NCBI GenBank assembly: GCA_016873375.1
Contig: VGXJ01000002.1
Coordinates: forward strand, 1-25,371
DNA: 25,371 bases
Direction of reading: 5' to 3'
Source: Phycisphaerae bacterium
GTDB lineage: Bacteria > Planctomycetota > Phycisphaerae > Phycisphaerales > SM1A02
Under the pieces are notes generated by a model that was given only the letters and a program-made list of their open reading frames with translations, was not told the DNA's origin and did not search any database. Each line of letters starts with the position of its first letter. The stretch's first letter is position 1. The translations under genes were made by a program, and so were the position numbers. Positions 1-8,503 of this stretch are shown here, piece after piece.

Positions 1-162
1 GGATCCCACGGCATGCTCACCACGCCGCTCGCCGCCGAGCTCATCGCCGACCTGGCCTATGGCACCCCGCGATCGATCACCGACGAACTGCTGCCCTTCC
101 TGTTCCCGCAGCGATTTGCGCTTCGTGCGCTCCGGCGCGAGCGCCCTTCGCCCAGCTTCTGA
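1..162 (+). CDS. FAD-dependent oxidoreductase (DAO family), C-terminal fragment
   Basis: Only the last 53 codons are in the window; the frame runs from base 1 to a TGA at 160-162. The peptide begins GSHGMLTTPLAAELIADL and ends with a PFLFPQRF-like motif. This resembles the C-terminus of DAO-type FAD oxidoreductases (glycine oxidase, MnmC oxidoreductase domain), where a G-S/A-x-G-x-x-x-x-PL segment contacts FAD and is followed by a helix and a 'P-x-RF' ending. Which member of the family it is cannot be decided from this fragment. It converges on the PEP-CTERM-like gene, with a hairpin between them. Confidence 0.6.
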   Translation, partial: GSHGMLTTPLAAELIADLAYGTPRSITDELLPFLFPQRFALRALRRERPSPSF

Positions 163-168
163 GTGACA

Positions 169-199
169 AAGCCCCTAAGCCGGGTCGGCTCAGGGGCTT
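169..199. terminator. Hairpin terminator between convergent genes
   Basis: A 13-base stem (169-181 with 187-199) has one A-C mismatch and a 5-base loop. It starts 7 bases after the TGA of the upstream oxidoreductase and lies 32 bases beyond the stop of the convergent PEP-CTERM-like gene. Neither side has a strong T-tract, but the stem is long and GC-rich enough to act in both directions. Confidence 0.6.
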
Positions 200-231
200 C
201 GTTCAGTTCGAGGCTCGTTGCCGAACCGCGT

Positions 232-834
232 TCAGCGACGCCGGCGCGTACCACCGGCCAGGCCAGCAAGCGCGGCAAGGGCAATGGCACCTGGGGCTGG
301 CACCGCCACGATCGACAGCCCACTGGTTTCGTAGCTCAGCGAGACGAGGCGACGCTCCAAGGCGGTGGCGCCGATGTACATCACGCCGTACCCGAAGCGA
401 ACCTGGTTCTGCGAATTCAGGAAGCGAAAGCCGAAGATGTTGTTGGCGTTCTCCTTCCAGAGTCCTGGGCCGCTGCCGAAGATCATGTTGCCGCCGGGCA
501 GCGCCTGGAAGACGTAGCCTGAGCCGACGACGACTCCGGGGTTGAAGGAACTCGCCGAATCCCAGCCTGTGGCCGGGTCAACCATCATCCAGGTTCCGTG
601 AGCGGTGGTTCCACCGAAGAACAGTCCGCTCGCACCGTTGGGGTTCAAGTCCCAGCCAGCGTTGGTGTCGGCAGAGGTGCTGACGAGTTGCTGCTCGATG
701 TTGAGGAACAGCCCCGAAGTCGTGGCGGGGATGTCGAGATTGAGATTCCAGTTGACGACAGCGGCGTCGACGGACGAGACGATGGCGGACGACGCGGCCG
801 CAGCCAACGCCATCCAAACGGATGGATTCTTCAT
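232..834 (-). CDS. PEP-CTERM-like exported surface protein, 200 aa
   Basis: The predicted protein is a small exported one with two sorting signals. Residues 1 to about 24 form a signal peptide (MKNPSVWMALAAAASS, then a VDAA cleavage region). The last 23 residues carry the tripartite tail: a VPAPGA motif, a hydrophobic alanine/leucine stretch, and a TRRRR cluster. That tail is the planctomycete flavour of PEP-CTERM sorting signals, which are processed by an exosortase and direct proteins to the outer surface or matrix. The middle is Gly/Asn/aromatic-rich and has no recognised enzyme motif. The open frame extends upstream to 984, but the ATG at 834 is preferred: it starts the signal peptide and has a purine-rich Shine-Dalgarno (AGGAAAAGGAA) just before it. 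A 6-bp hairpin sits in the leader. No exosortase is seen in the window. Confidence 0.8.
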   Translation of the reverse strand: MKNPSVWMALAAAASSAIVSSVDAAVVNWNLNLDIPATTSGLFLNIEQQLVSTSADTNAGWDLNPNGASGLFFGGTTAHGTWMMVDPATGWDSASSFNPGVVVGSGYVFQALPGGNMIFGSGPGLWKENANNIFGFRFLNSQNQVRFGYGVMYIGATALERRLVSLSYETSGLSIVAVPAPGAIALAALAGLAGGTRRRR

Positions 835-852
835 TTCCTTTTCCTCTCCCTC

Positions 853-868
853 GGACTCAAACGAGTCC
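853..868 (-). promoter_or_regulatory. Leader hairpin of the PEP-CTERM-like gene
   Basis: GGACTC and GAGTCC form a perfect 6-bp stem with a 4-base loop. It ends about 18 bases before the ATG at 834 and directly upstream of the purine-rich Shine-Dalgarno stretch. Placed there it would be in the 5' leader and could stabilise the mRNA or affect ribosome access. The function is inferred only from position. Confidence 0.4.
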
Positions 869-1100
869 AAACTTGACAAACGGCAGACGATCCCGGCGTC
901 AGACCACGCGATCACCAAGCCCTTTTCGCTTCGTGTCGAGTTGTCTGAGGTGACCCATGCTCCCAAACGGGCCGAGCCCACCATTCCACGACTTCAGATC
1001 GATGCAAATGGGTTCCCTGAATTGAAACAAAATCAGCCGAAGAATCTCACGCAAGCCAATAATCAATGCAAAGGCATCGTCAAAGAGGCGAATCGATCAC

Positions 1101-1114
1101 TGCAAGATGTTGCA
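1101..1114. repeat. Inverted repeat TGCAA-gatg-TTGCA
   Basis: This is a perfect 5-bp inverted repeat with a 4-base spacer, the size of a typical dimeric-regulator half-site pair. It lies about 270 bases upstream of the PEP-CTERM-like start and 50 bases past the DUF1501 stop. Single TGCAAA copies occur at 1003-1008 and 1067-1072 in the same gap. Chance occurrence in AT-richer DNA is possible. Confidence 0.3.
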
Positions 1115-1162
1115 AATCATCGACTTAGATCATGTGCCGCCGACCGGCGCCTGGCCACCCGA

Positions 1163-2668
1163 TCAAGCCATGATCCCGCGCACAACCTTGCCGTGCACGT
1201 CCGTCAGGCGATAGTCGCGACCCTCATGCCGGAAGGTGAGCCGCTTGTGCTCAAAGCCGAGCAGGTGAAGCATGGTGGCGTGAAGGTCATGGACCTCGAC
1301 GGGGTTCTCGATGATGTTGTAGGAGAAATCATCGGTCTTCCCCCAGCTGATGCCAGGCTTCACGCCGCCGCCGGCCAGCCAGACCGTGAAGCAGCGCGGA
1401 TGGTGGTCACGGCCGTAATTCTCACGCGCCAGGGGACCTTGGCAGTACACGGTGCGCCCGAACTCCCCGGCCCACAAGACCAGCGTGTCATCGAGCAGCC
1501 CGCGCTGACGAAGGTCCTTGATGAGCGCCGCCTGCGGCTGATCGACCGCACCAGCCTGCGCCCGCAGCTCCCCTGGCAGGTTGCCGTGCTGATCCCAGCC
1601 GCGCATGTAGAGCTGCACGAACCGCACGCCACGCTCCGAGAGCCGTCGCGCCATCAGGCAATTTGCCGCAAACGAGCCCGGGGTGCGCACGTCGGGCCCG
1701 TACATCGCCAGGGTGGCTTCGCTCTCGTCACTGAAGTCGGTCAGTTCGGGCACCGACATCTGCATGCGGTACGCCATCTCGTGCTGGGCGATGCGGGCCT
1801 GGACCTCGGGGTCGAGGCTGTCCTGGAACTCGCGCGCGTTGATCTCGCTGACCAAGTCCAGCATCTGCCGCCGATCCTCGCGCGTCAGCCCATCAGGGTC
1901 GCGCAGGTGCAACACGGCATCGCGCCCGGCGCGCAGCTTGCAGCCCTGGTGCTCGCTCGGCAGGAAGCCGCTGCCCCAAAAGCGCGCGCTCAGCGCCTGC
2001 ATGTTGCCGAGGCCCTGCGTGATCATGACCACGAAGCTCGGCAGGTTCCGATTCGCGCTGCCGAGCCCGTAGCTCACCCACGCGCCGAAGCTCGGACGCC
2101 CCGGCTGCTCAGTGCCGGTCTGGAAGAAGGTGATGCCTGGCTCGTGGTTGATGGCCGAAGTGTGCAGCGACTTGATGAAGCAGATCTCGTGCGCCACGCT
2201 GCCCGTATGCGGCAGGAGTTCGCTGAGCCACACCCCACCCTCGTTGTTCTCGTGGCGATCGAAGCGGAACATCGTCGGTGCGACCGGAAACCGCGACTGT
2301 CCACTGGTCATCCCGGTGATGCGCTGTCCGTTGCGCACTGAATCAGGCAGGTCTTCATCGAAGCGCTGCACCAGCTCCGGCTTGTGGTCATAGAGGTCGA
2401 GTTGGCTCGGAGCCCCTTCCATGTGCAGGTAGATCACACGCTTGGCGCGCGGCGCATAGTGCGGCAGGTTCGACAGGATTCCCACAGCCTCGTTCGAGAC
2501 CGACCCTGCAAGCGCGCCCTTGGCCATCGTGAGGTCGGCCAGCGCCGCACCGCCCAAGGCCGCACCGAGCGAGCCGGCGACCTTTCCGAAGAAGCGTCGT
2601 CGCGTGAGGTTGAGCAGGTACTCCTCAAGCGGATCCGCGGGGCCTTGCGTGATGGGATTCCTTCGCAT
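1163..2668 (-). CDS. DUF1501 family protein with Tat-type signal, 501 aa
   Basis: A sulfatase-like DUF1501 protein, a family expanded in planctomycetes and normally encoded beside DUF1549/DUF1553 proteins. Its biochemical role is not established. A twin-arginine signal lies at residues 23 to about 55 (LTRRRFFGKVAGS, then an Ala/Gly/Leu stretch), so export in the folded state is expected. Family motifs follow: HMEGAPSQLDLYDHKP near residue 82, the GQSRFPVAPTMF region, a GTEQPGRPSFGAWVSYGLG block, GWDQHGNL, WAGEFGRT near residue 400, and GRDHHPRCFTVWLAGGG. The His/Asp-rich motifs resemble metal ligands of the alkaline phosphatase superfamily. The start has a good Shine-Dalgarno (GAAGGAG, 6 bases before ATG). 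It begins 17 bases after the DUF1553 stop, so the two genes are very likely one operon. Confidence 0.9.
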   Translation of the reverse strand: MRRNPITQGPADPLEEYLLNLTRRRFFGKVAGSLGAALGGAALADLTMAKGALAGSVSNEAVGILSNLPHYAPRAKRVIYLHMEGAPSQLDLYDHKPELVQRFDEDLPDSVRNGQRITGMTSGQSRFPVAPTMFRFDRHENNEGGVWLSELLPHTGSVAHEICFIKSLHTSAINHEPGITFFQTGTEQPGRPSFGAWVSYGLGSANRNLPSFVVMITQGLGNMQALSARFWGSGFLPSEHQGCKLRAGRDAVLHLRDPDGLTREDRRQMLDLVSEINAREFQDSLDPEVQARIAQHEMAYRMQMSVPELTDFSDESEATLAMYGPDVRTPGSFAANCLMARRLSERGVRFVQLYMRGWDQHGNLPGELRAQAGAVDQPQAALIKDLRQRGLLDDTLVLWAGEFGRTVYCQGPLARENYGRDHHPRCFTVWLAGGGVKPGISWGKTDDFSYNIIENPVEVHDLHATMLHLLGFEHKRLTFRHEGRDYRLTDVHGKVVRGIMA

Positions 2669-2685
2669 CGGGGGCTCCTTCGCGC

Positions 2686-5600
2686 TCAGTCCTTCACGAT
2701 CACGGGGTCACTGGCCAGGATCGCGTTCGCGACCATGGTCCATGCGGCCAGTTCAGCCGGGTCGAGCGAACGTCCGGCGGGATGCTCGCCCACGGCGAGC
2801 AGCCTGATCGCATCCTCAGTCCCTCCCGAGAAGCGTGAGCGGTAGAGATCCAGGTCCTCGAGCAAACGCTCAAGCAATCCAGAGCGCGGCTCATGCGCGG
2901 TAGCTCGCACAAAGAGCGTGCGCATGCGCGCCGCATCGCTGCCGGGCTCGGCAAGGACGCGCGCTGCGGCCGCACGCGCTGCCTCGACGAACTGCGGGTC
3001 GTTCCACAGCACAAGCGCTTGCAGCGGTGTGTTGGTGGATAGGCGTCGGGTCGTGCAGAACTCACGCGTGGGAGCATCGAAGGTCAGCAGCGAGGGCGGC
3101 GGCACAGCCCGTTTCCAATAGGTGTACAGGCTCCTTCGCCAGAGATCGTCCCCGCTGCCCTGCTCATACGCGCGCGTGTTCGACTGCGGCATCGCGACTT
3201 CCTGCCACAGCCCCTCGGGCTGGTAGGGCTTCACACTGCGGCCACCGAGCTCTTCGACGAGCAGCCCGCCCACGTAGAGCGCTTGGTCGCGGATCTGCTC
3301 GGCGGCGAGCCGCTGCCGCGGATACCACGACAGCAAGCGGTTGTCGGCATCGAAGGCAGCCACCTCGGGCCGCGTGCGGCTCGACAGCCGGTAGGTCGAA
3401 CTCGTCACCAGCAGCCGCACGAGCTCGCGCACGTTCCAACCGCTCTCGCGGAACTCGATCGCCAGCCAATCCAAGAGCTCCGGGTGGGTGGGCAGATCGC
3501 CCTGCAGGCCGAAGTCCTCGCTGGTCCGCACGAGCCCGCGGCCAAAGAGCAGTTCCCAGACCCGGTTCACCGTCACACGAGCCGTGAGCGGGTTGCGATC
3601 GCTCACGATCCACTGGGCCAACCCAAGTCGATTGCGTGGCAACTCGTCGGGCCACGAACCGAGCACCTTGGGAATGTCACGCTTGACCTTGCGGTTCGCA
3701 TCAGGTGCCGTGTATGAGCCACGCATCAGCACGTACGTATCGCGCGGTGCACCGAGCTCGCGCATGACCATGGTCTGCGGCGACTCGGCCTTCGCGCGCT
3801 CAATGCGAGTGTCGATCGATGCGACGCGCTGCGCCGCCTCGCGGTAGCGCGGCGAGTGCTGGACGCGCCAGCTGTCGCGAGCCAGCTGAAGGGCGCCGTC
3901 ATGAACTGCCGGGTCGGGCATGAAGAGCCCAAGATCCGCCGACGCCAAGACGGCCTCGGGTCGGTCAGTCCGCGCGTAGAAGCCGCCCTGCCCGCCCGTG
4001 TTCACGATCTTGAAGACCAGCTGGCTCTCACCGGCCGGCAGGTCGATGCTGATGCGGTCTTGGTCGGGCGCGACGGCGCGATCGGTGGCGTTCGCATGGA
4101 CCTGCTCACCGTTGCGCCAGACCGTGATCCGGTCATCGCTGCCCAGAGAAAGCTCCAGCGTGCGTGCCGTCGGCGCAAACACCTGCCGTGCGATGTACTC
4201 AGTCCCAACACCCTGGGCCAGTCCAACCAACTCGGCGTCGCGGATCCCGGGCGCGTGACGCCAGCCACCCTTGCCGAATTTCGCGTGGCGGTTGAACCGC
4301 ACCTCGCGGCCCGGGGCATGCTCTGCGAGTGCCGCATCGAGCGATCCGCTGCCGAAGACCTCGCTCAGGTACCAGTCGCTGGTGGCGATTGGCAGCTGGG
4401 CCAGCACTCGATCATCAACGGGCGCGACGTGCACGCGAACGCGACCGATCGAGTGCTGCGCGTAGGGCGACTGGTAGCCGAGCTTGAGTTCAAGCTGCGT
4501 ACCGGTCGCAAAGCCGATGGGTGCTTCGGTGAGGACATACGCCACCCGGCCTTGCCCATGGACATGGCCCTCGAGCGCCCATTGCCGGCCGTCTCCAGCA
4601 TCGAGCGCATTCACGGCGCGGAAGTCCCCGTTGGGCTGCTCATGGCTTGCCCACGCCCAGATGAATCGCACCGGCACGCGCACGCGTGGATCCTCGAGGC
4701 TGACCGCCTCGGCGCTGATCGAACTCAGTACGGCATTGCCGTTGGGGGCCCGGCCCACGCGTCCACCGAAGCTCGGATCCGTCAACGCCTCAAGGGCGAT
4801 CAATCTCACGCCGGTCTCGGGAAACCTCAATGTGATCGTGTGTTCGTCGACATCCGGGTTCGCACCCGAGGCCAGCACCGATCCATCGTCCTGCGTCGTC
4901 AGCGTCGCTCCGCCCGCGCTGCTCGCCCGCTCGACGACAGGCCGGGTCCACGCGATGCCTTCTTGGGAACGCCAGCGCGCGAGGAAGCTGTCGAGCAGCC
5001 CACGGTCTTCTTCGGCGCCCTGGTCTCGCACGGCAACGGCCTGCATGCGTTGCGCGGCCAACTCCGACAGCGTGGCATCCATCCGTGGATCGGCCACCGC
5101 GATGTAGGGTTCGAGCGCGCGGTTGGGATCGGGCACTTGCGAATAGAGCCCGGGCTCCTCGATGCTGTTGAAGAACGCCAGCATCGAGTAGTAGTCCTCG
5201 GTCGTGACCGGATCGAACTTGTGGTCGTGGCACCGTGCACAGCCCATCGTCAGGCCAAGGAAGACCGAGGCCGTCGTGTTGGTGCGGTCGACCCAGTACT
5301 CGACGAGGTACTCCTCGGAGATCGCGCCACCCTCGTCCGTCGTGACATGGTTGCGATTGAAGCCGCTGGCGATCACCTGATCCTGCGAGGCACCGGGGAT
5401 CAAGTCACCCGCCAGCTGCTCGATCACGAATCGGTCATAGGGCATGTTCGACCGGTACGCCTGCAGCACCCAGTCGCGCCAAGGCCAGATCTGCCGGCCA
5501 GCATCCATGTGAATGCCGCAGGTGTCTGCATAGCGGGCCAGATCGAGCCACGGCACCGCCATGCGCTCTGCATGGCGCGTGATGTACGGCTCCTCCTCGA

Positions 5601-6294
5601 GCAGCGTGGCCACGAGTCGCTCGTAGGCATCAGGGCGCTCATCGGCAAGATGCGCCGCGAGTTCGCGATCGGTCGGCGGCAAGCCCGTCAGGTCAAGGAA
5701 CACGCGACGCGCCAGCGTGGCGCGGTCAGCCTCTGGCCCAGGCTCTATCCCAGCACCCTGCCAGCGCTCCAGGATGAATCGATCGATCGGAGTGCGCCCC
5801 CACGAACTCGGCTGCGCATCATCATCGTGGCGTGCCTCGGGCGCGAGGAACGACCAGTGCGCCTCGTACGGCGCACCCGCCTCGATCCAGCGCGCAAGCA
5901 GGGCCCGTTCATCGTCGCTCAGCGCGCGCTTGCCGCTGTCAGGTGGCGGCATGGCAATGTCAGGATCCATTTCATGGACTCGCGCCAAGAGCACGCTGCG
6001 CTCGGGTGCACCCGGCACGATCGCTGCGCCATCGGGTCGCGCTGCCGTGGCGGCTTCGAAGGAGTCCAAGCGCAAACCAGCCTGTTGCTTCGCGCGGTCC
6101 GGGCCGTGGCACTGGAAACAACGGTCACTCAGGATCGGGCGAATGTCTCGCCCGTAGCGAATCTCGCTGGCGAATGACGCCGGGCGGGGCTGCGGGCGCA
6201 CCCGACCCGGACCGGATCCGCCAGTCGATGCCAACCATGCCCCGGCCACGGCGAGCATCGAGCTACCCAGGATCAGCCGTGGGAGAACCGCCAT
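2686..6294 (-). CDS. DUF1549/DUF1553 (PSCyt1-PSCyt2-PSD1) cytochrome-like protein, 1202 aa
   Basis: A large exported planctomycete protein of unknown function. Counting from the chosen start there is a signal peptide or anchor (about 5-25). Next is a PSCyt1 domain with a haem-binding CFQCH motif (C59, C62, H63) and then the DUF1549 region (PSCyt2), with a second CxxCH at C352-C355-H356 (GCARCHDHKFDP). A middle beta-rich part (about 650-810) looks like a PA14 or jelly-roll carbohydrate-binding insert. The C-terminal DUF1553 domain includes LGLAQWIVSDRNPLTARV, HPELLDWLA and RRLSTNTPLQALVLWNDP. Two haem sites suggest electron transfer. The frame opens at 6363, but ATG 6294 starts the hydrophobic segment and has TAGGAT exactly 7 bases upstream with no Shine-Dalgarno, so I take it as a leaderless start. 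DUF1501 follows in the same operon. Confidence 0.9.
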   Translation of the reverse strand: MAVLPRLILGSSMLAVAGAWLASTGGSGPGRVRPQPRPASFASEIRYGRDIRPILSDRCFQCHGPDRAKQQAGLRLDSFEAATAARPDGAAIVPGAPERSVLLARVHEMDPDIAMPPPDSGKRALSDDERALLARWIEAGAPYEAHWSFLAPEARHDDDAQPSSWGRTPIDRFILERWQGAGIEPGPEADRATLARRVFLDLTGLPPTDRELAAHLADERPDAYERLVATLLEEEPYITRHAERMAVPWLDLARYADTCGIHMDAGRQIWPWRDWVLQAYRSNMPYDRFVIEQLAGDLIPGASQDQVIASGFNRNHVTTDEGGAISEEYLVEYWVDRTNTTASVFLGLTMGCARCHDHKFDPVTTEDYYSMLAFFNSIEEPGLYSQVPDPNRALEPYIAVADPRMDATLSELAAQRMQAVAVRDQGAEEDRGLLDSFLARWRSQEGIAWTRPVVERASSAGGATLTTQDDGSVLASGANPDVDEHTITLRFPETGVRLIALEALTDPSFGGRVGRAPNGNAVLSSISAEAVSLEDPRVRVPVRFIWAWASHEQPNGDFRAVNALDAGDGRQWALEGHVHGQGRVAYVLTEAPIGFATGTQLELKLGYQSPYAQHSIGRVRVHVAPVDDRVLAQLPIATSDWYLSEVFGSGSLDAALAEHAPGREVRFNRHAKFGKGGWRHAPGIRDAELVGLAQGVGTEYIARQVFAPTARTLELSLGSDDRITVWRNGEQVHANATDRAVAPDQDRISIDLPAGESQLVFKIVNTGGQGGFYARTDRPEAVLASADLGLFMPDPAVHDGALQLARDSWRVQHSPRYREAAQRVASIDTRIERAKAESPQTMVMRELGAPRDTYVLMRGSYTAPDANRKVKRDIPKVLGSWPDELPRNRLGLAQWIVSDRNPLTARVTVNRVWELLFGRGLVRTSEDFGLQGDLPTHPELLDWLAIEFRESGWNVRELVRLLVTSSTYRLSSRTRPEVAAFDADNRLLSWYPRQRLAAEQIRDQALYVGGLLVEELGGRSVKPYQPEGLWQEVAMPQSNTRAYEQGSGDDLWRRSLYTYWKRAVPPPSLLTFDAPTREFCTTRRLSTNTPLQALVLWNDPQFVEAARAAAARVLAEPGSDAARMRTLFVRATAHEPRSGLLERLLEDLDLYRSRFSGGTEDAIRLLAVGEHPAGRSLDPAELAAWTMVANAILASDPVIVKD

Positions 6295-6301
6295 GAGAAC
6301 C

Positions 6302-6307
6302 ATCCTA
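6302..6307 (-). promoter_or_regulatory. Putative -10 (TAGGAT) for DUF1553/DUF1501 operon
   Basis: TAGGAT on the minus strand ends 7 bases before the ATG at 6294, placing the transcription start at or next to the start codon. A weak -35-like TTGGTG lies 16 bases further upstream. It is one of nine similarly placed hexamers in the window. Confidence 0.45.
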
Positions 6308-6475
6308 GTTCCGAAATCCATGTCACCAAGCGGGGCGTTGGGGATACGGGCATGCCACCCCACATGGGCCCCTGCCGCTCCCGACTCGCACCTCCGCGGC
6401 GCTGCCCGCCCGACGCTCGCGGCACCTTGACGCGACCGACTTGCACCAACTCAGTTCGAATCGGATGGTCTGCCC

Positions 6476-7507
6476 ATGGATGTTCAGTGCTCGACGGACG
6501 GCGCCGATCAATCGGCAGTGCAGCCCGGAACCATGATCGGTCGAACGCTGGCATTTCTGGCCAGATCGACCCCACTCCGCACCTGGTTCGTGGCACGCTC
6601 GCGGGGCGAGGAGCACATCGTGCTCCATGTCTCGACCGGATCCGACCTCGCCGTGGCACCCGGACAGGCCTACGCCACCTCGGCGACACCATGCGGAACC
6701 GTGGTCAAGACCGGTCGCACCTTGGTCAAGTCGCTGCATCGAGCGACTTCCGTCACCTGCAAGGATGATTTCCTTCGAGAGTGCGGCGCAACCCTGTACG
6801 CAGGCAGTCCGCTTGTCTGGGCCCCCGATGACGGCCCCAGTGAGTGCTTCGGGACGCTCGGCGGTCTCGGCCGAACCGCAACCGCCGATGAACTTGTCCC
6901 CCACCTGCCACTCATCACGCACGCCGCCGCCGTCATCGGATTCGCACTGCAGGCAGCGCACGATGCCGATTCGCTGCGTCGACGCGCCGAACGAGCCGAG
7001 TGCGAGAGCACCGTCGACGATCTCACGCGCCTCTACAACCGGCGGGGCTGGACATCGATCGCCTACGCCGAAGCCGGCCGCATCAAGCGCTACGGCTCGT
7101 CGGCAGGGCTCATCATGATCGACCTCGATGGACTCAAACGGACCAATGATGCCCACGGCCATCGCGCAGGCGATGCGCTGCTGCGCCGTGCTGCGCAGGT
7201 CATCCGCTCCTCGTTCCGCGACTCCGATGTCATCGCTCGCTTGGGGGGCGACGAGTTTGCGGTGCTGCTCATGGAGTCCGATGCTCCTGCCACCCGCTGG
7301 ACCGCAGCCCGCGTGCAGGAATCACTGGCCATCGCCGGCATCCAGGCGAGCGTGGGCTGGTCCTCGCTCGATGGTTCCGGCAACATCGACGCCGCCCTGC
7401 ACGATGCCGACGCTGCCATGTACGCAGCCAAAGGCGCGCGGCGCCAGCTCAATCTTGATGCCAGTCCAGGGTGGCCTCGCTGGGCCGAACGGTCACCGCT
7501 TGGCTGA
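6476..7507 (+). CDS. GAF-like/GGDEF diguanylate cyclase, 343 aa
   Basis: A cytoplasmic c-di-GMP synthase that condenses two GTP. The N-terminal part (about 20-175) has no membrane segment and resembles a GAF sensor domain (YAGSPLVWAPDD, then CFGTLGGLGR). A short helical linker leads to the GGDEF domain (about 180-330). Its hallmarks are DDLTRLYNRRG, MIDLDGLKRTNDAHGHRAGD, and an intact GGDEF at 257-261. An RxxD inhibitory site (R248-D251) lies exactly 5 residues ahead, so catalytic activity and product feedback inhibition are both expected. The ATG at 6476 has a weak GGATGG 7 bases upstream; an internal ATG at 6533 is an alternative. The gene diverges from DUF1553. Its last 15 bases overlap the convergent dehydrogenase. 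Confidence 0.88.
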   Translation: MDVQCSTDGADQSAVQPGTMIGRTLAFLARSTPLRTWFVARSRGEEHIVLHVSTGSDLAVAPGQAYATSATPCGTVVKTGRTLVKSLHRATSVTCKDDFLRECGATLYAGSPLVWAPDDGPSECFGTLGGLGRTATADELVPHLPLITHAAAVIGFALQAAHDADSLRRRAERAECESTVDDLTRLYNRRGWTSIAYAEAGRIKRYGSSAGLIMIDLDGLKRTNDAHGHRAGDALLRRAAQVIRSSFRDSDVIARLGGDEFAVLLMESDAPATRWTAARVQESLAIAGIQASVGWSSLDGSGNIDAALHDADAAMYAAKGARRQLNLDASPGWPRWAERSPLG

Positions 7508-8353
7508 GTCGGCGCGCAGGCGTCGCTCATCCTGATCCCGTTCCATTCCCGCTTGTCGATCGAGCACTTGGTGCAGCAGCCACGGCCACGCCGTAAAGAG
7601 CGCCGCACTCAGGCGCACCAGCGAACTCGTCCAGACTTCAGGAACAGGGCGGTGCATGCACCGCACCACGGCTGCAGCCACTCGCTCGGGCGATTGGACC
7701 AGGAATGATGGCGCGTGGTCTGGAACCTCCGTGGTCGAATCGCCTGCACCTGATCGGCGATCGGACTCCACGAAGAACTCGGTCTTGGTGGTGATGGGGT
7801 GCACGCTGCTCACCGCAATGCGATGTGACTGAAGCTCGGCCCTGAGTGCCGCACAGGCCATGGCCTGAGAAGCCTTGGTAGCGCAGTACGCGCCGTGATA
7901 GGCCAGCGGAAACTTCCCGATGCAACTTGAAGACATGATCAGGTGCCCAGGTTGCCCAGCCGCGATCCACCGACGCGCAGCAGCTCGGCACAGTGACAGC
8001 GCCGCGAAGAAATTCACATCGAACATCGCCCGCAGGTCGCTCTCGCTCATGTCGATGAGCCCGGCGCGCGTGCCGTAACCGGCATTGGCGAAGACCACAT
8101 CGACGCGGCCAAACGCCGACACGGCGTGTGCAAGGATCTCCTCAGATGCCCCCGCTGCAGCCACATCGATCGCAAGCGCGTGGGCTTTCCCGCCAGCGTC
8201 CTCGCACGCGTCAGCGACCTTGCGAAGCCGGTCCGCGCGCCGCGCAACCAAGACCACCCGCATTCCGGAGGCAGCACACGCTCGAGCCGTTGCGGCGCCA
8301 ATGCCTGAACTCGCCCCGGTGACGACCACCACTCGGTTCGCGAACGCACTCAT
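7493..8353 (-). CDS. Short-chain dehydrogenase/reductase, 286 aa
   Basis: A classical SDR, an NAD(P)-dependent oxidoreductase of unknown substrate. The Rossmann motif TGASSGIG is at 12-19, with an Arg-rich cofactor-specificity region (ARRADRLRK, 38-46) that suggests NADPH. The NAG motif is at 90-92 and Asn114 is present. The catalytic Ser143-Tyr156-Lys160 triad is intact (YCATK). The C-terminal 60 residues carry an amphipathic or membrane-interacting stretch (LSAALFTAWPWLLHQVL), seen in some lipid-handling SDRs. The start ATG at 8353 lacks a Shine-Dalgarno but has TAGAGT 7 bases upstream, again fitting a leaderless mRNA. The 3' end overlaps the diguanylate cyclase by 15 bases. Confidence 0.9.
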   Translation of the reverse strand: MSAFANRVVVVTGASSGIGAATARACAASGMRVVLVARRADRLRKVADACEDAGGKAHALAIDVAAAGASEEILAHAVSAFGRVDVVFANAGYGTRAGLIDMSESDLRAMFDVNFFAALSLCRAAARRWIAAGQPGHLIMSSSCIGKFPLAYHGAYCATKASQAMACAALRAELQSHRIAVSSVHPITTKTEFFVESDRRSGAGDSTTEVPDHAPSFLVQSPERVAAAVVRCMHRPVPEVWTSSLVRLSAALFTAWPWLLHQVLDRQAGMERDQDERRLRADSAKR

Positions 8354-8360
8354 GGCTTCG

Positions 8361-8366
8361 ACTCTA
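8361..8366 (-). promoter_or_regulatory. Putative -10 (TAGAGT) for the SDR gene
   Basis: TAGAGT on minus ends 7 bases before the ATG at 8353. No -35 element is obvious. Transcription would start at the ATG. Confidence 0.45.
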
Positions 8367-8503
8367 GTAGACGGATACGGAAATCATCGTCAGGATTATC
8401 ATGTTATTGGACCATGTGAGGCTTCAACCGCGAGTTTTCCCTTGCAACCGTAGCTCAAGGCTCGGGTTCTGTTGAGTTGACCTCACTACCGAGAACTGCG
8501 CGA

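Larger units (their letters stand above)
835..1162. other. 328-base intergenic region upstream of the PEP-CTERM-like gene
   Basis: This gap lies between the stop of DUF1501 and the start of the PEP-CTERM-like gene, both on minus. It is clearly more AT-rich than the genes and must hold the promoter of the 232-834 gene. I could not fix a -35/-10 pair with confidence. It contains a leader hairpin (853-868), an inverted repeat TGCAA-gatg-TTGCA (1101-1114) and two more TGCAAA copies (1003-1008, 1067-1072). No credible small gene was found. Confidence 0.6.

Noticed and set aside
605..2341. Long open frame on plus, antisense to the PEP-CTERM-like and DUF1501 genes
   Set aside because: No recognisable domain, His/Arg-rich composition, and it runs opposite a clearly conserved DUF1501 protein. 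GC-rich codon use commonly leaves such frames open.
3856..6177. 773-codon open frame on plus, antisense to the DUF1553 gene
   Set aside because: Same reason: the minus-strand protein has intact CxxCH and DUF1553 motifs, and the plus frame is Arg/His-rich without motifs.
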